Source: Mycobacterium vicinigordonae (GTDB taxonomy: Bacteria > Actinomycetota > Actinomycetes > Mycobacteriales > Mycobacteriaceae). From it: a stretch of 64,000 nucleotides of DNA. A program made the position numbers and the translations under genes. The notes beneath the pieces are model-generated. The model was not told where the DNA came from, did not search any database, and saw only the letters and a list, made by a program, of their open reading frames with translations. How positions within the stretch are numbered: the stretch's first letter is position 1; each line of letters begins with the position of its first letter. Below, piece after piece: positions 37,260 to 45,880 of this stretch. The stretch is taken from assembly GCF_013466425.1 (NCBI RefSeq), contig NZ_CP059165.1, positions 5,146,001 to 5,210,000 on the forward strand, written 5' to 3'.

Positions 37260-37775
37260 ATGAGTGTCGCCGGCTTGGTGCTCGGCGTGGTTGCCACCGT
37301 GCTCGCCGTGGCGTCCCTGGGCTGGCAGATCGGCACCTACCTGCGGCAGCGGCCGCGTCCCAGACTCACGGCCGTCATCGGCCGGCTGACGCCCGACGGT
37401 TTGGTGACCAACGACGCCAGCGCCGACGTCCGCGAGTGCCTCAGCAATGTCGCCGAGCAACTCGAGGATCTGGTCATCGGGGTGAAGGTGGTCAACGCCG
37501 GCCGGGTGCCGTTTCACGTCGACGGGTGGGCGATACGTTGCGGTCCGGACGGCACCTCGTTGATTCCGATCGGGAAGCCGATCGCCGGTGCCGACGTGCC
37601 GCACGACATTCCGCCCGACGGCAGCGCGGTGTTCTTCACCGAGTTGCAGCATGCACAACACTTCAGCGCCGACACTGGGGGCCCCACCGATCAGCCGTTA
37701 GTGCTAACGGTGGCGTCGGGCACACGCACGTACGCAACCAAACCTATTGCGCCCGAGATCTTTTCAACCAGTTAG
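37260..37775 (+). CDS. Membrane-anchored hypothetical protein
   Basis: The 171-residue protein begins with a transmembrane helix, MSVAGLVLGVVATVLAVASL, followed by a short basic stretch and a soluble domain with beta-rich segments (LVIGVKVVNAGRVPFHVDGW; FFTELQ). Such a layout suggests a single-pass protein with an immunoglobulin-like soluble part. No family is recognised. The gene is convergent with the AraC regulator and their 3' ends overlap by 12 bases. A reading frame starting at 37253 covers the same stretch in another phase and lacks these features, so it is taken as a shadow. Confidence 0.6.
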   Translation: MSVAGLVLGVVATVLAVASLGWQIGTYLRQRPRPRLTAVIGRLTPDGLVTNDASADVRECLSNVAEQLEDLVIGVKVVNAGRVPFHVDGWAIRCGPDGTSLIPIGKPIAGADVPHDIPPDGSAVFFTELQHAQHFSADTGGPTDQPLVLTVASGTRTYATKPIAPEIFSTS

Positions 37776-38750
37776 CGGCACTCGGCCAATGCGCAGCGTG
37801 ACCTGCGGGCTTTGGCCGAACTCGTCGCTGTAGTAACCGGCGAAGCGCCCCAAATGCGCGAATCCCCAGCGGTGGGCGATCTCGCCCACGGTGGCCACGG
37901 TGCCGTTGGCGGTCAGCAGGTCGCGGTGGGCGTGGTGTAGCCGCACCAGCCGTAGGTATTCGGTCGGGGTGCAATCGCGGTGCTTGCGAAACGCGTACTG
38001 CAGCGTCCGTGGCGTGACGTGCACCGTCGCGGCAATATCCGCGAGCGAGATGTCAGCGCGGGCGTTCTCTTCGATGAACCCCATCGCGCGGCGCAGCAGT
38101 TGCGGTGTGCCGCCACGCAACTCCGCACTGGCTGGTTCCGGAGATGCGGTGCTGGGGAAGGACCCCAACAACAGCGCTGCCAGATATTGCTCCACACCGC
38201 CGCGGATCAACGGGTTCTGGTCTGCGTCGCCCGCCGCGGCGCGCCGCAGGTATTCGATGCAGTCGAAGAGGTACCGGTTTGCCGCCGCCGACACCGGAGT
38301 CGAACCGGTCAGCTGGACGGGTTCGCCCCACGGCACGGCGACTCTGTCAAGGATGGACCGCTCGACGACCAGGTTGCGGTAGTGACCAGCACGAACTTGG
38401 CCCCTATAACCTTTGCCGTCTTGCGCGCCGAACACGTAGACCTCGCCGGGCCAGCAGAAAGTCGCCTGCCGCTGATGGCTGGCTTGAAGCGCGCCGGAGA
38501 CCACACCGCTGATGACAATCGATTCCGGCGGGTCCATCTCGTAGCTGAAGCCGCATCCGTAGTCGATGGCATCGATGCCGATGGAACCGAACAAGCTCCG
38601 CTCGATCCGGATCGAGGTGGGCGCACTGTCGGTAGTCGCGTTGATGCGAATTTTGGAGTAGTTGGCACTAAGCGCGATCTCGGCCTCGTCGAGATCGCGT
38701 GTGTCAAGCAGGACCGTGGATTCCACAATGACCTTCGGAGCAGGGGACAC
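37764..38750 (-). CDS. AraC family transcriptional regulator
   Basis: The 328-residue protein has a C-terminal AraC/XylS DNA-binding domain with two helix-turn-helix units: ADISLADIAATVHVTPRTLQ then VGEIAHRWGFAHLGRFAGYY, and the family end SPQVTLR. The N-terminal region looks like the AraC-binding-like cupin domain of the type with YGCGFSYEMDPPESIVIS. AraC members of this type respond to small aromatic or lipid ligands. The start is a GTG at 38750. The flavoprotein gene is in the same direction upstream, with a 212-bp gap, so they may be functionally linked. Confidence 0.87.
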   Translation of the reverse strand: MSPAPKVIVESTVLLDTRDLDEAEIALSANYSKIRINATTDSAPTSIRIERSLFGSIGIDAIDYGCGFSYEMDPPESIVISGVVSGALQASHQRQATFCWPGEVYVFGAQDGKGYRGQVRAGHYRNLVVERSILDRVAVPWGEPVQLTGSTPVSAAANRYLFDCIEYLRRAAAGDADQNPLIRGGVEQYLAALLLGSFPSTASPEPASAELRGGTPQLLRRAMGFIEENARADISLADIAATVHVTPRTLQYAFRKHRDCTPTEYLRLVRLHHAHRDLLTANGTVATVGEIAHRWGFAHLGRFAGYYSDEFGQSPQVTLRIGRVPLTG

Positions 38751-38962
38751 CGTTTCGGCGTCCTTCTGAACCGAATGTTCATTCTAGCTGCGGGCGCCGT
38801 GTTGCGCACGGCGTGCTTCGTTGGCACCTCCGACGTGCGGCACGGAGCCCGGCGCGCGGCGAAATGGCCGGCCGCATCATGTTCGACGAATTGCGTCGCG
38901 TCGGCATCGGACTGTTCATGACGAACCGGACCTCTCCACATGGATTGAGTTGCGCCACAACG

Positions 38963-40312
38963 TCACTCGTTGGTTGCCGTCAGTCGGTTGCCAGCCACTA
39001 TCCGGCGCAACAGGGACGGCCGAAGAAATTCCTTGGGATGCTCGAGGAGTTGCATCTGTCTGAATAGCGCCTCGGTGATTACTACGTCGGTCGCCGCCGC
39101 CACGTAAAGCTTGCCCATTGCGAGACTAATGAACTTCTTCGGCTTCGACTGCCAACCATCAGACGGGACAATGGTGAAGTCGAAGAACCGATTCGCCCGC
39201 CACATCGGTGACAACGTCTCGGCGCAGGCGCGAAAGAATCGAAGGCTTAACTGGTCGCTGCCATCGGATATGCACGTTTGGAGCGCCGAAGCTTGTAACG
39301 CCGCTGAGGTCATCCCTTGGCCGTACACGGGATTGAGGCTGCATACGGCGTCGCCCATGACGAGTAATCCCGGTGGAAACCGAGTGAGCTTGTGATAACA
39401 CCGCCAAACGCTAGCGGGATACCGCTGAGTGGATACCTCGCCAATCGGTTCCCCAGTGCGTAATGCCGCAGCGACGTGGTTCGGCACCGACGCGGAAATT
39501 GAGTCAAGTAAGCCTGGCAGGTCTTTGGGTGTCTTCCTGCCAGCAAACCCGATCACCGTGGCGATGACGGTCCCGTTTTCGTAGGGCAACAACCCAAAAC
39601 CCTCCGGCCTGTCGAGTGTGGGAATTTCCAACACGGCTCGCTCGGCAAGCGTCCCAGGTGCCAAGCGGAAGAATTGGCTGGAGTAGCTCAGATCGATCGT
39701 GTACCTGCGTTCAGGAGGCCGCTGATAACCATTAGCCTCCAAGAACGCGGGGGTGCGGGCAGAGCGACCGGTCGTGTCGATCACCAGGTCAGTCGTCAGC
39801 ACGAGTTCCTGGCCGGTTGCGCGCTCGACCACGCGCGCACCCGTGACCCGACCAGCGGGGCCGATCACCATCTCCGCCACGTCGTGGCCATCCATGAACG
39901 TGACGTTGGTAATCGACCGCACCCGCCGTCGAATTATCCCTTCCAGCAGTGGGCGGCTGGCCAAGAACACGACTGTGCCCTCGGATCGTGTGAACCGCCC
40001 CGAACGGCAAAAGACGATGTCACCGACGCCCAGATGGAACAGGGCCGGGTCGTCGGGGCTGTCCAGGACGATGGCACCTGCCGCTTCGAGTTCCTCCAAG
40101 AGACCCGGAAACAAGTCGACGATGTACGGCACACCTCTGCTGAGCATCTGATGCAGATGTCGCCCTTGCGAAACCCCTCGCCGCTGGGATGGGCCTTCCG
40201 GCAACTTGTCACGCTCGACCACAGTGACTGCGTCGTAGAAATCCGACAGCACCCGCGCCGCAAACAGGCCAGCGATACTCGCGCCGCAGACCACTGCGTT
40301 CTCATTACGCAT
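38963..40312 (-). CDS. FAD-dependent monooxygenase-like flavoprotein
   Basis: The 449-residue flavoprotein has the N-terminal dinucleotide fold VVCGASIAGLFAARVL (residues 7-22) and TVVERDKLPEGPSQRRGV, which contains the Arg of the NAD(P)H region. LVIDTTGRSART is the DG-type motif and GDAVCSLNPVYGQGMTSA the FAD ribityl-binding GD motif. The type is close to the halogenase/PHBH-like flavoproteins found in natural-product clusters. The substrate is unknown. I chose the ATG at 40312 (MRNENAV) because it begins the dinucleotide fold; the longer frame to 40462 lacks features. The base composition around 39.0-39.8 kb looks less GC-rich than in the core. Confidence 0.82.
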   Translation of the reverse strand: MRNENAVVCGASIAGLFAARVLSDFYDAVTVVERDKLPEGPSQRRGVSQGRHLHQMLSRGVPYIVDLFPGLLEELEAAGAIVLDSPDDPALFHLGVGDIVFCRSGRFTRSEGTVVFLASRPLLEGIIRRRVRSITNVTFMDGHDVAEMVIGPAGRVTGARVVERATGQELVLTTDLVIDTTGRSARTPAFLEANGYQRPPERRYTIDLSYSSQFFRLAPGTLAERAVLEIPTLDRPEGFGLLPYENGTVIATVIGFAGRKTPKDLPGLLDSISASVPNHVAAALRTGEPIGEVSTQRYPASVWRCYHKLTRFPPGLLVMGDAVCSLNPVYGQGMTSAALQASALQTCISDGSDQLSLRFFRACAETLSPMWRANRFFDFTIVPSDGWQSKPKKFISLAMGKLYVAAATDVVITEALFRQMQLLEHPKEFLRPSLLRRIVAGNRLTATNE

Positions 40313-40468
40313 GTCGCCGGTCCCTCCCGAAAGAGTCCCCCACCAACGCCACACTGGCAGTGCGCTCCACCGCTGTCTACCAACGGACGGACCGAATCTG
40401 CTTGAGATATCGCGCTGCTGAAAGTGCCCTCCGAGCGGGTCCGCTAGTCCTGACGTGCTCAAACTCTG

Positions 40469-40541
40469 TGGAGCTAAGGGGAATCGAACCCCTGACCTAC
40501 TCGATGCGAACGAGTCGCGCTACCAACTGCGCCATAGCCCC
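40469..40541 (-). tRNA. tRNA-Ala (anticodon CGC)
   Basis: The 73-nt sequence read on the - strand folds as a full cloverleaf. The acceptor stem is GGGGCTA with TAGCTCC (one G-U pair), the anticodon stem ACTCG with CGAGT, the loop TTCGCAT gives anticodon CGC, and the T loop is GTTCGAT. The discriminator is A, and CCA is not encoded. It reads the alanine codon GCG, which is common in high-GC genomes. tRNA genes are common integration sites; the accessory patch lies just downstream. Confidence 0.96.
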
Positions 40542-40590
40542 TGACCGCTAGCAGGCTACCAGCCAGTCTCGCAAAGGTCCGAACCGCGGG

Positions 40591-41667
40591 CTACTGGCCG
40601 ACGGCGCGGGGAAGGTCGCGCGGCCAACCGTAGTTGCGCGAGGCCACCGCATAGTCGAGGTGCTCGAAGATCGGGTCCTCGTCGTCGATCTCGAGGACCA
40701 CCGCACCCGGGCGCCGCAGCCGCGAGGGCACCACGTCGTAGTCGCGATCCTCGGTGTTCTCCACACCCATGCGTGCGCGGGCCATCCGCCGCATCCGGCG
40801 CCGACGTACCTGCTCCTCGATCTTGGTCTGCCGGCGCAGGTAGGCCAGGTAGAACATGGTGATCGTGGTGGCAGTCCCGCACACCCACCAGGCGAGCGAC
40901 GTCACCTCGAACGCTGCGATGGCCGAACCGATCAGGACCAGCGCCATCACTACCAACACCCGTTTGCGGAACGCGTACTTGCGGGCACTGACCGCCGCGG
41001 CCGTCGTGTTGTCGTAGCGGCGCCGCCGCGACGCCCCCGACGCGTAGGTCAGCGGGGCCTCCTCCTCGTCGTCCTCCTCCGGCTCCAAACCCGAAGAGTC
41101 GTCGACATATTCGTATTCGTCCTCGGCGAGATCCTCGTCGGACTCGTCAGCCTCTTCGGCCTCAGCGGTGTGCTCAGCGGCTGGTTCGTCGTCGTCTTGG
41201 CTCGCGTCGACTTTGAGCGCGAGCGGTGCGACACCGTCGGGGGCAACGCTGGCGCCCGCCGGCAGCGCGGGAGCGTCCTCGTCGACGACGTCGACGTCGA
41301 GGTAGTCGTCCGCGGTGTCCATCTCGGCCTTGTCAGTCTTGGTCAGAGCCGTGACCACAGATCGTTTGCCGACCATCACGTCGGTGTCGGCGTCGTGGTC
41401 CTTGTCGGCATCGGCGTAGGTCCCGTCGATGCGGTCGGTGTCCCACTCCTCTTCGGGCTGCCAGTCGGGATCACTGCGGTGACCGGCCGCGGGTCCGGTC
41501 CGTTTGAGCAGGCGAGAGCCGGCGCCACCATTGAGGACTCTGGTCGCCAAGGCCACATCGCTGGTGCGCCGTACCGCGTCGCGTTTGCTGATCAGCATCG
41601 GCACCAACACGAACAACCAGAGCACCACAAGCGAGATCCACAACAACGATTGCGGGATGCTTGGCAT
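40591..41667 (-). CDS. glpR: Gephyrin-like receptor membrane protein GlpR (Rv0996 type)
   Basis: The 358-residue protein has an N-terminal transmembrane helix (residues 8-25, SLLWISLVVLWLFVLVPML) and a long acidic middle (120-220, Asp/Glu-rich). Two adjacent helices follow at about 250-285, with basic residues around them, and the end is DPIFEHLDYAVASRNYGWPR. The length, layout and location match Rv0996. In Corynebacterium, GlpR is the membrane receptor of Glp, a gephyrin/MoeA-like protein that binds FtsZ, and Streptomyces SepX is related. The Glp gene (moeA1) lies two genes upstream in the same direction, consistent with a division/polar growth module. Confidence 0.85.
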   Translation of the reverse strand: MPSIPQSLLWISLVVLWLFVLVPMLISKRDAVRRTSDVALATRVLNGGAGSRLLKRTGPAAGHRSDPDWQPEEEWDTDRIDGTYADADKDHDADTDVMVGKRSVVTALTKTDKAEMDTADDYLDVDVVDEDAPALPAGASVAPDGVAPLALKVDASQDDDEPAAEHTAEAEEADESDEDLAEDEYEYVDDSSGLEPEEDDEEEAPLTYASGASRRRRYDNTTAAAVSARKYAFRKRVLVVMALVLIGSAIAAFEVTSLAWWVCGTATTITMFYLAYLRRQTKIEEQVRRRRMRRMARARMGVENTEDRDYDVVPSRLRRPGAVVLEIDDEDPIFEHLDYAVASRNYGWPRDLPRAVGQ

Positions 41668-41841
41668 GATGACCTGCTCTCTTCGGTTCCGCTATCCGCG
41701 AGGCACCTCGTTGGCCTGCGCGGCCGGGTCTCTGTGACCAGGGCAATTACACACCTGTAATTCGCCCCTTTCAAGCATCACACGCCACATATGTCACGCG
41801 AGCCACACTTTTATTTCGGTTTTCTCAAGCGTGTACGTCGT

Positions 41842-42453
41842 CTACGCCCAGCTGGCGCGACCAGCCCGAACCAGCGTCGACGCCACCGACCCGTAGACCT
41901 CTTCGACCGTCAGCCCCACCAACAGATGGTCGCGCCAGGCCCGGTCCACCTCGAGATACCGCCGCAACAGCCCCTCTTCCCGGAACCCGACCTTCGCCAG
42001 TACCGCGCGGCTGGCCGCGTTCTCCGGCCGCACCGTGGCCTCCACCCGGTGCAGCCCCACCGGGCCGAAGCAATGGTCCAAGCCCAGGGCCACCGCCCCC
42101 GTCGCCACCCCGCCGCCGGTGCAGTCGCTGGACACCCAATAGCCAATCCACGCCGACCGCAGCGCCCCGTGCGTGACATTGCCGATGGTTAGCTGCCCGC
42201 AGAACTGCCCATCCAGCTCGATCGCGTACGGCAGCATCCGGCCCTTGCGCGCCTCGGCACGCAGACTCGAACACACCGCCGGCCACGCCGCGGCAGAATG
42301 CCGGACCGCCCAGTCGCCGTCGGTGCTGGGTTCCCACGGTTCGAGATGCGCGCGGTCGGCCGACCGAATCCGGCTCCACTGCGCGCCGTCACGCATCCGC
42401 ACCGCCCGCAGCCGGATCACCCCAGCGGCAACCCGCAGCGGGCCCACGGTCAT
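41842..42453 (-). CDS. rimJ: GNAT family acetyltransferase RimJ-like
   Basis: The 203-residue protein has the RimJ/RimL type GNAT domain. IGYWVSSDCTGGGVATGAVA carries the acetyl-CoA-binding loop, with G-G-G-V-A-T in place of the usual Q-x-x-G-x-G/A, and VRPENAASRAVLAKVGFREEG contains the N-x-x-S motif. This family N-acetylates ribosomal proteins or other targets. I chose the ATG at 42453, which gives 203 residues, the length I remember for M. tuberculosis Rv0995; the frame is open to 42495. It lies 54 bases after moeA1 and is probably in the same transcript. Confidence 0.9.
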   Translation of the reverse strand: MTVGPLRVAAGVIRLRAVRMRDGAQWSRIRSADRAHLEPWEPSTDGDWAVRHSAAAWPAVCSSLRAEARKGRMLPYAIELDGQFCGQLTIGNVTHGALRSAWIGYWVSSDCTGGGVATGAVALGLDHCFGPVGLHRVEATVRPENAASRAVLAKVGFREEGLLRRYLEVDRAWRDHLLVGLTVEEVYGSVASTLVRAGRASWA

Positions 42454-42507
42454 CGGCCAGCCCGGATGCCGGGCGCTGGAACGCAGCAGATTCACGCGCG
42501 GTCGCGC

Positions 42508-43800
42508 TCAGCCGTGCTGAGCCAGGAAGGCAACGTCGACGATCTCCCCGGTCCGGATCTGCTCGGCCCCGCTGGGAACCACCACCAGGCAGTTGGCCTC
42601 GGCAAGAGTGGCCAGCAGATGCGACGACGCCCCGGGCGCGCCACCCAGCGCCTGTACCAAATACTCGCCGCTCTCCTGATCACGCATCAGCTGGCCGCGC
42701 AGATACCCCTTGCGTCCCGCCACTGAGGTGATCGGCGACAGCGTGCGCGCCTGCACCACCCGGCGCATGGGGTGGCGTCGCCCCAGCGAAAGACGGATCA
42801 GCGGACGCACCATAACCTCGAACACCACCAGCGCGCTGACCGGATTGGCCGGCAACAGAAAGGTGGGCACACCGTCGCGCCCGAGTTGTCCGAATCCCTG
42901 GACCGAGCCCGGATGCATCGCGACCCGGACCACCTCCATGTCGCCAAGTTCGGACAGCACCGAACGCACCCCTTCGGCCGCGGCGCCGCCCACTCCCCCC
43001 GCGATCACCAGGACCTCGGCCCGGTTGAGCTGGCCCTCGACCACCTGACCGAGTTCCTTCGGGTCGTTGCTGACGATGCCGACGCGGTTCACCTCGGCAC
43101 CGGCATCGCGGGCGGCGGCGGCCAGGGCGTAGGAGTTGACGTCGTAGACCTGCCCATTGCCCGGGTTCCGGGAGATGTCGACGAGTTCACCCCCGACGGC
43201 CATCACCGACACCCGCGGTCGTGGATGGACCAGTACCCGCTCCCGGCCGACCGCAGCCAGCAGCCCCACCTGGGCGGCACCGATAATCGTGCCCGACCGC
43301 ACCGCCACATCGCCGGGCTGCACGTCGTCGCCGGCCCGGCGGACGTAGGCGCCCGACGGCGCGCCGCGCAGGATCCGGACTCGGTTCATGCCACCGTCGG
43401 TCCAACGCAACGGCAGGACGGCATCGGCGAGTGTCGGCAGCGGGGCACCGGTCTGCACGCGGGCCGCCTGGCGTGGCTGCAGCCTGCTTGGGGTGCGCGC
43501 GCCGGCTTCGATGGTTCCCATCACCGGCAGGGTCACGACCTCACGACCCTCGGCGGCAATCTCGCCGCCGTCACCACCGAACGCCACTTCGACCGGACCT
43601 GAATCACCGACTCCGAGCACGTCGACGCTGCGCACCGCGTAGCCGTCGATGGCGGCCTGATCGAAACCGGGCAACGGGCGTTCGGTCACCACCTCTTCGG
43701 CACACAACAGTCCCTGTGCCTCGGCGATGGCAACCTTGATCGGCCTCGGAGCCACCGCGGCTGCCGAGATCCGTGCCTGCTGCTCCTCCACAGAACGCAC
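42508..43800 (-). CDS. moeA1: MoeA/gephyrin-like protein (Glp, Rv0994 type)
   Basis: The 430-residue protein has the MoeA layout: an N-terminal region (ERPLPGFDQAAIDGYAVRS), a long domain III insertion, the MPT-binding-like fold (VIAGGVGGAAAEGVRSVL, MHPGSVQGFGQLGRDGVPTFLLPANPVSALVVFEV, in pieces), and a beta-barrel domain IV. MoeA inserts molybdenum into molybdopterin. Note GGVGG in place of the typical GGVSVGDYD-type motif, so the metal-binding loop seems altered. This fits reports that the corynebacterial homologue Glp has a role in cell division with FtsZ and GlpR. The start is GTG at 43800. galU is 28 bases upstream and in the same direction. Confidence 0.9.
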   Translation of the reverse strand: MRSVEEQQARISAAAVAPRPIKVAIAEAQGLLCAEEVVTERPLPGFDQAAIDGYAVRSVDVLGVGDSGPVEVAFGGDGGEIAAEGREVVTLPVMGTIEAGARTPSRLQPRQAARVQTGAPLPTLADAVLPLRWTDGGMNRVRILRGAPSGAYVRRAGDDVQPGDVAVRSGTIIGAAQVGLLAAVGRERVLVHPRPRVSVMAVGGELVDISRNPGNGQVYDVNSYALAAAARDAGAEVNRVGIVSNDPKELGQVVEGQLNRAEVLVIAGGVGGAAAEGVRSVLSELGDMEVVRVAMHPGSVQGFGQLGRDGVPTFLLPANPVSALVVFEVMVRPLIRLSLGRRHPMRRVVQARTLSPITSVAGRKGYLRGQLMRDQESGEYLVQALGGAPGASSHLLATLAEANCLVVVPSGAEQIRTGEIVDVAFLAQHG

Positions 43801-43828
43801 AGTGCGCCTTCCTGCTGCCGGCCTGCGA

Positions 43829-44743
43829 CTACTGTTCGGTCAGGCCCAATCGCGCTACCAACCACCGCCGAAGTTCTGGGCCGTAGTCGTCACGATCCAA
43901 GGCAAAGTCAACCGCAGCCTTGAGGTACCCGCCGGGATTTCCCAAGTCGTGTCGGGATCCGCGGTGCACGACGACGTGGACCGGGTGCCCCTCGGAAATC
44001 AGCAAGGCGATCGCATCAGTCAGCTGGACTTCGCCGCCGGCACCCCGGTCGATGCGGCGCAGCGCATCGAAAATCGCCCGGTCGAGCACGTAGCGGCCGG
44101 CCGCCGCGAGCAGGGATGGCGCGTCGTCGGTCTTGGGCTTCTCCACCATGCCCTTGACCTGGAGGACATCAGGATTCGAGCTGTCCGAAACAGGCTCGAC
44201 GTCGAAAACGCCGTAAGCGCTGATCTCGTCGGGCTCGACCTCGATGGCGCACAGCACGGTGCCGCCGTATTGCGCCCGCACCTGCGACATGGTCTCCAAC
44301 ACCCCGGTTGGGAGCACCAGGTCGTCGGGCAGCAGCACCATCACCGCGTCCTCGTCGGCTGCCAGCGTCGGCTCCACGCAGCCGATGGCGTGGCCCAACC
44401 CGAGCGGCTCGGCCTGTACCACCGACTCAACCTTGATCAGCGCGGGCGCTCGACGGACCTTGGCCAGCATGGCTTTCTTGCCGCGCGCTTCGAGGGTGCC
44501 CTCCAGCACCAGGTCCTCAACAAAGTGGGCGACCACGCCGTCTTTGCCTTCGGAGGTGATGATCACCAGCCGTTCCGCGCCGGCTTCGGCCGCCTCCGCG
44601 GCTACCAGCTCGATGCCCGGAGTGTCGACGACAGGAAGCAGCTCCTTGGGCACCGTCTTGGTCGCGGGAAGAAACCGCGTTCCCAGCCCGGCAGCGGGGA
44701 CGATCGCCGTGAGCGGGATCGGGTTTTGCGAGCGTGGAGACAT
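43829..44743 (-). CDS. galU: UTP-glucose-1-phosphate uridylyltransferase
   Basis: The 304-residue enzyme has the GalU signatures AAGLGTRFLPATKTVPKELL (residues 17-36) and VVDTPGIELVAAEA. VVQAEPLGLGHAIG, LLPDDLV, GMVEKP, and HDLGNPGGYLKA mark the catalytic and sugar-binding sites. It makes UDP-glucose for glycans, including the surface polysaccharides in this window. I chose the ATG at 44743 (MSPRSQNPIPL); the frame is open to 44839 but the extra part has no family match. It is divergent from the cyclo-ligase gene with 55 bases between starts. Confidence 0.95.
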   Translation of the reverse strand: MSPRSQNPIPLTAIVPAAGLGTRFLPATKTVPKELLPVVDTPGIELVAAEAAEAGAERLVIITSEGKDGVVAHFVEDLVLEGTLEARGKKAMLAKVRRAPALIKVESVVQAEPLGLGHAIGCVEPTLAADEDAVMVLLPDDLVLPTGVLETMSQVRAQYGGTVLCAIEVEPDEISAYGVFDVEPVSDSSNPDVLQVKGMVEKPKTDDAPSLLAAAGRYVLDRAIFDALRRIDRGAGGEVQLTDAIALLISEGHPVHVVVHRGSRHDLGNPGGYLKAAVDFALDRDDYGPELRRWLVARLGLTEQ

Positions 44744-44798
44744 CGATTCACACCATAACCCGCTGGACGGATGTGGCGGCGGGAAGACCGTAGCTGTC

Positions 44799-45416
44799 AT
44801 GGTTGACGGCATGGCGGACGACGGTGGCGCAGCCAGCAAGGCCGCATGGCGGGAACGGCTGGCGGCCGGACGTCGCGGTGTTGCCGACGACGTCCGCGCC
44901 GCCGAGGCCGCGATGCTTACCTATCATGTCGAGCAGGTGGTGACCAGCGGGATCACCGTGTGCGCGTATGTGCCAGTGGGGTCGGAGCCGGGCTCGACCG
45001 GCATGCTTGACGCGTTGCTGAGCCGTGCCGGGAAGGTGCTGCTGCCGGTGGCACGCACCTCGCCCACCGACACCGCGCAGCGGCTGTGGTGGGGAGAGTA
45101 CCGATCCGGCGACCTGGTGACGGCGCGATGGGGGCTGCGTGAACCGCCCCAGCCATGGCTTCCGCCGTCGGCCCTGGCCGAGGCTGCTCTGGTACTGCTG
45201 CCAGCACTGGCGGTCGACCGGCGCGGCGTGCGGCTGGGCCGAGGACGCGGCTTCTACGACCTGTCCCTCCCACTCCGCGATCCCCAGGCCAGCTTGGTTG
45301 CGGTGGTGCGCGACACGGAACTCGTCGACAGCTTGCCGTGCGAACCGCACGATGTGCCAATGACCCATGCGCTCACTCCGGCACTCGGGCTGATCCCGCT
45401 GCCGATGCGGGAATGA
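44799..45416 (+). CDS. 5-formyltetrahydrofolate cyclo-ligase
   Basis: The 205-residue protein has the family motifs AYVPVGSEPGS, LLPALAVDRRGVRLGRGRGFYD (residues 135-156, the hallmark G-x-G-x-G-F/Y-Y-D loop; quoted here as LLPALAVDRRGVRLG and RGRGFYD), and EPHDVPMTHALTP. It converts 5-formyl-THF to 5,10-methenyl-THF with ATP. Start codon choice is uncertain: ATG at 44799 (MVDGMADDG) or ATG at 44811 (MADDGG), with no strong ribosome-binding site for either. The gene corresponds to Rv0992c. Confidence 0.93.
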   Translation: MVDGMADDGGAASKAAWRERLAAGRRGVADDVRAAEAAMLTYHVEQVVTSGITVCAYVPVGSEPGSTGMLDALLSRAGKVLLPVARTSPTDTAQRLWWGEYRSGDLVTARWGLREPPQPWLPPSALAEAALVLLPALAVDRRGVRLGRGRGFYDLSLPLRDPQASLVAVVRDTELVDSLPCEPHDVPMTHALTPALGLIPLPMRE

Positions 45417-45435
45417 TCGCGATCACGTGGCGGTT

Positions 45436-45462
45436 CTAGCACTTAAGACGGTAGAGTGCTAA
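45436..45462. promoter_or_regulatory. CIRCE element (HrcA operator)
   Basis: CTAGCACTT, 9 bases, GAGTGCTAA. The consensus is TTAGCACTC-N9-GAGTGCTAA; the right half is perfect and the left has 7 of 9 bases. It lies 30 bases upstream of the ruc start codon. HrcA control of the equivalent M. tuberculosis gene (Rv0991c) and its neighbour has been reported, so heat-shock derepression is expected here. Confidence 0.88.
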
Positions 45463-45492
45463 CTCAGACTTACTTATCCCCCGGAGGTTTTT

Positions 45493-45819
45493 GTGCCCAC
45501 GTACAGCTACGCGTGCACCGAGTGCGGCCACCGCTTCGACAAGGTGCAGGCATTCACCGACGACGCGCTGACCACCTGTGAGCAGTGCTCCGGCCGGCTG
45601 CGCAAGTTGTTCAACTCGGTCGGGGTCGTTTTCAAGGGCAGCGGGTTCTACCGCACCGACAGCCGTGAGGCGAGCAAGGCGGAGAAGAGTTCGACCAACG
45701 GGTCCTCGTCTTCGAGCGACTCCGGGTCCAGTGCCACGTCCACGTCGAGCGACAGCAAGTCATCCGCATCGAGCGAGAAGTCGAGCAGCGCCGCCGCGTC
45801 GACGGCCGCCGCTTCGTAA
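45493..45819 (+). CDS. ruc: FmdB-type zinc-ribbon protein, redox-regulated chaperone Ruc
   Basis: The 108-residue protein begins with a zinc ribbon: PTYSYACTECGHRFDKVQAF then TTCEQCSGRLRKLF, so two CxxC pairs are visible. The C-terminal half is a Ser/Lys-rich low-complexity tail. M. tuberculosis Rv0991c, named Ruc, has the same layout and was described as a redox-controlled chaperone that disordered segments help to assemble. The start is GTG at 45493, preceded by GGAGG at 45483-45487. The CIRCE element upstream predicts HrcA repression. It is followed by the SAF-domain gene after 61 bases. Confidence 0.93.
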   Translation: MPTYSYACTECGHRFDKVQAFTDDALTTCEQCSGRLRKLFNSVGVVFKGSGFYRTDSREASKAEKSSTNGSSSSSDSGSSATSTSSDSKSSASSEKSSSAAASTAAAS

Positions 45820-45880
45820 GCTAGCGCTTATCCACAAATAGATCCCGGCCTGACTGCGCTGGTGCTGCACCGCGTCTAAC

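Noticed and set aside
37253..37801. 182-codon frame overlapping the membrane-anchored hypothetical gene
   Set aside because: Arg/Ala-rich and without a hydrophobic helix; the other frame (37260-37775) has a clear transmembrane start.
40313..40462. Longer N-terminus for the flavoprotein
   Set aside because: The dinucleotide-binding fold normally begins within ten residues of the start; the extra 50 residues have no features and nearly reach the tRNA gene.
44744..44839. Longer N-terminus for GalU
   Set aside because: The added region is Pro/Ser-rich and overlaps the divergent cyclo-ligase start; the family starts near the nucleotide-binding motif.
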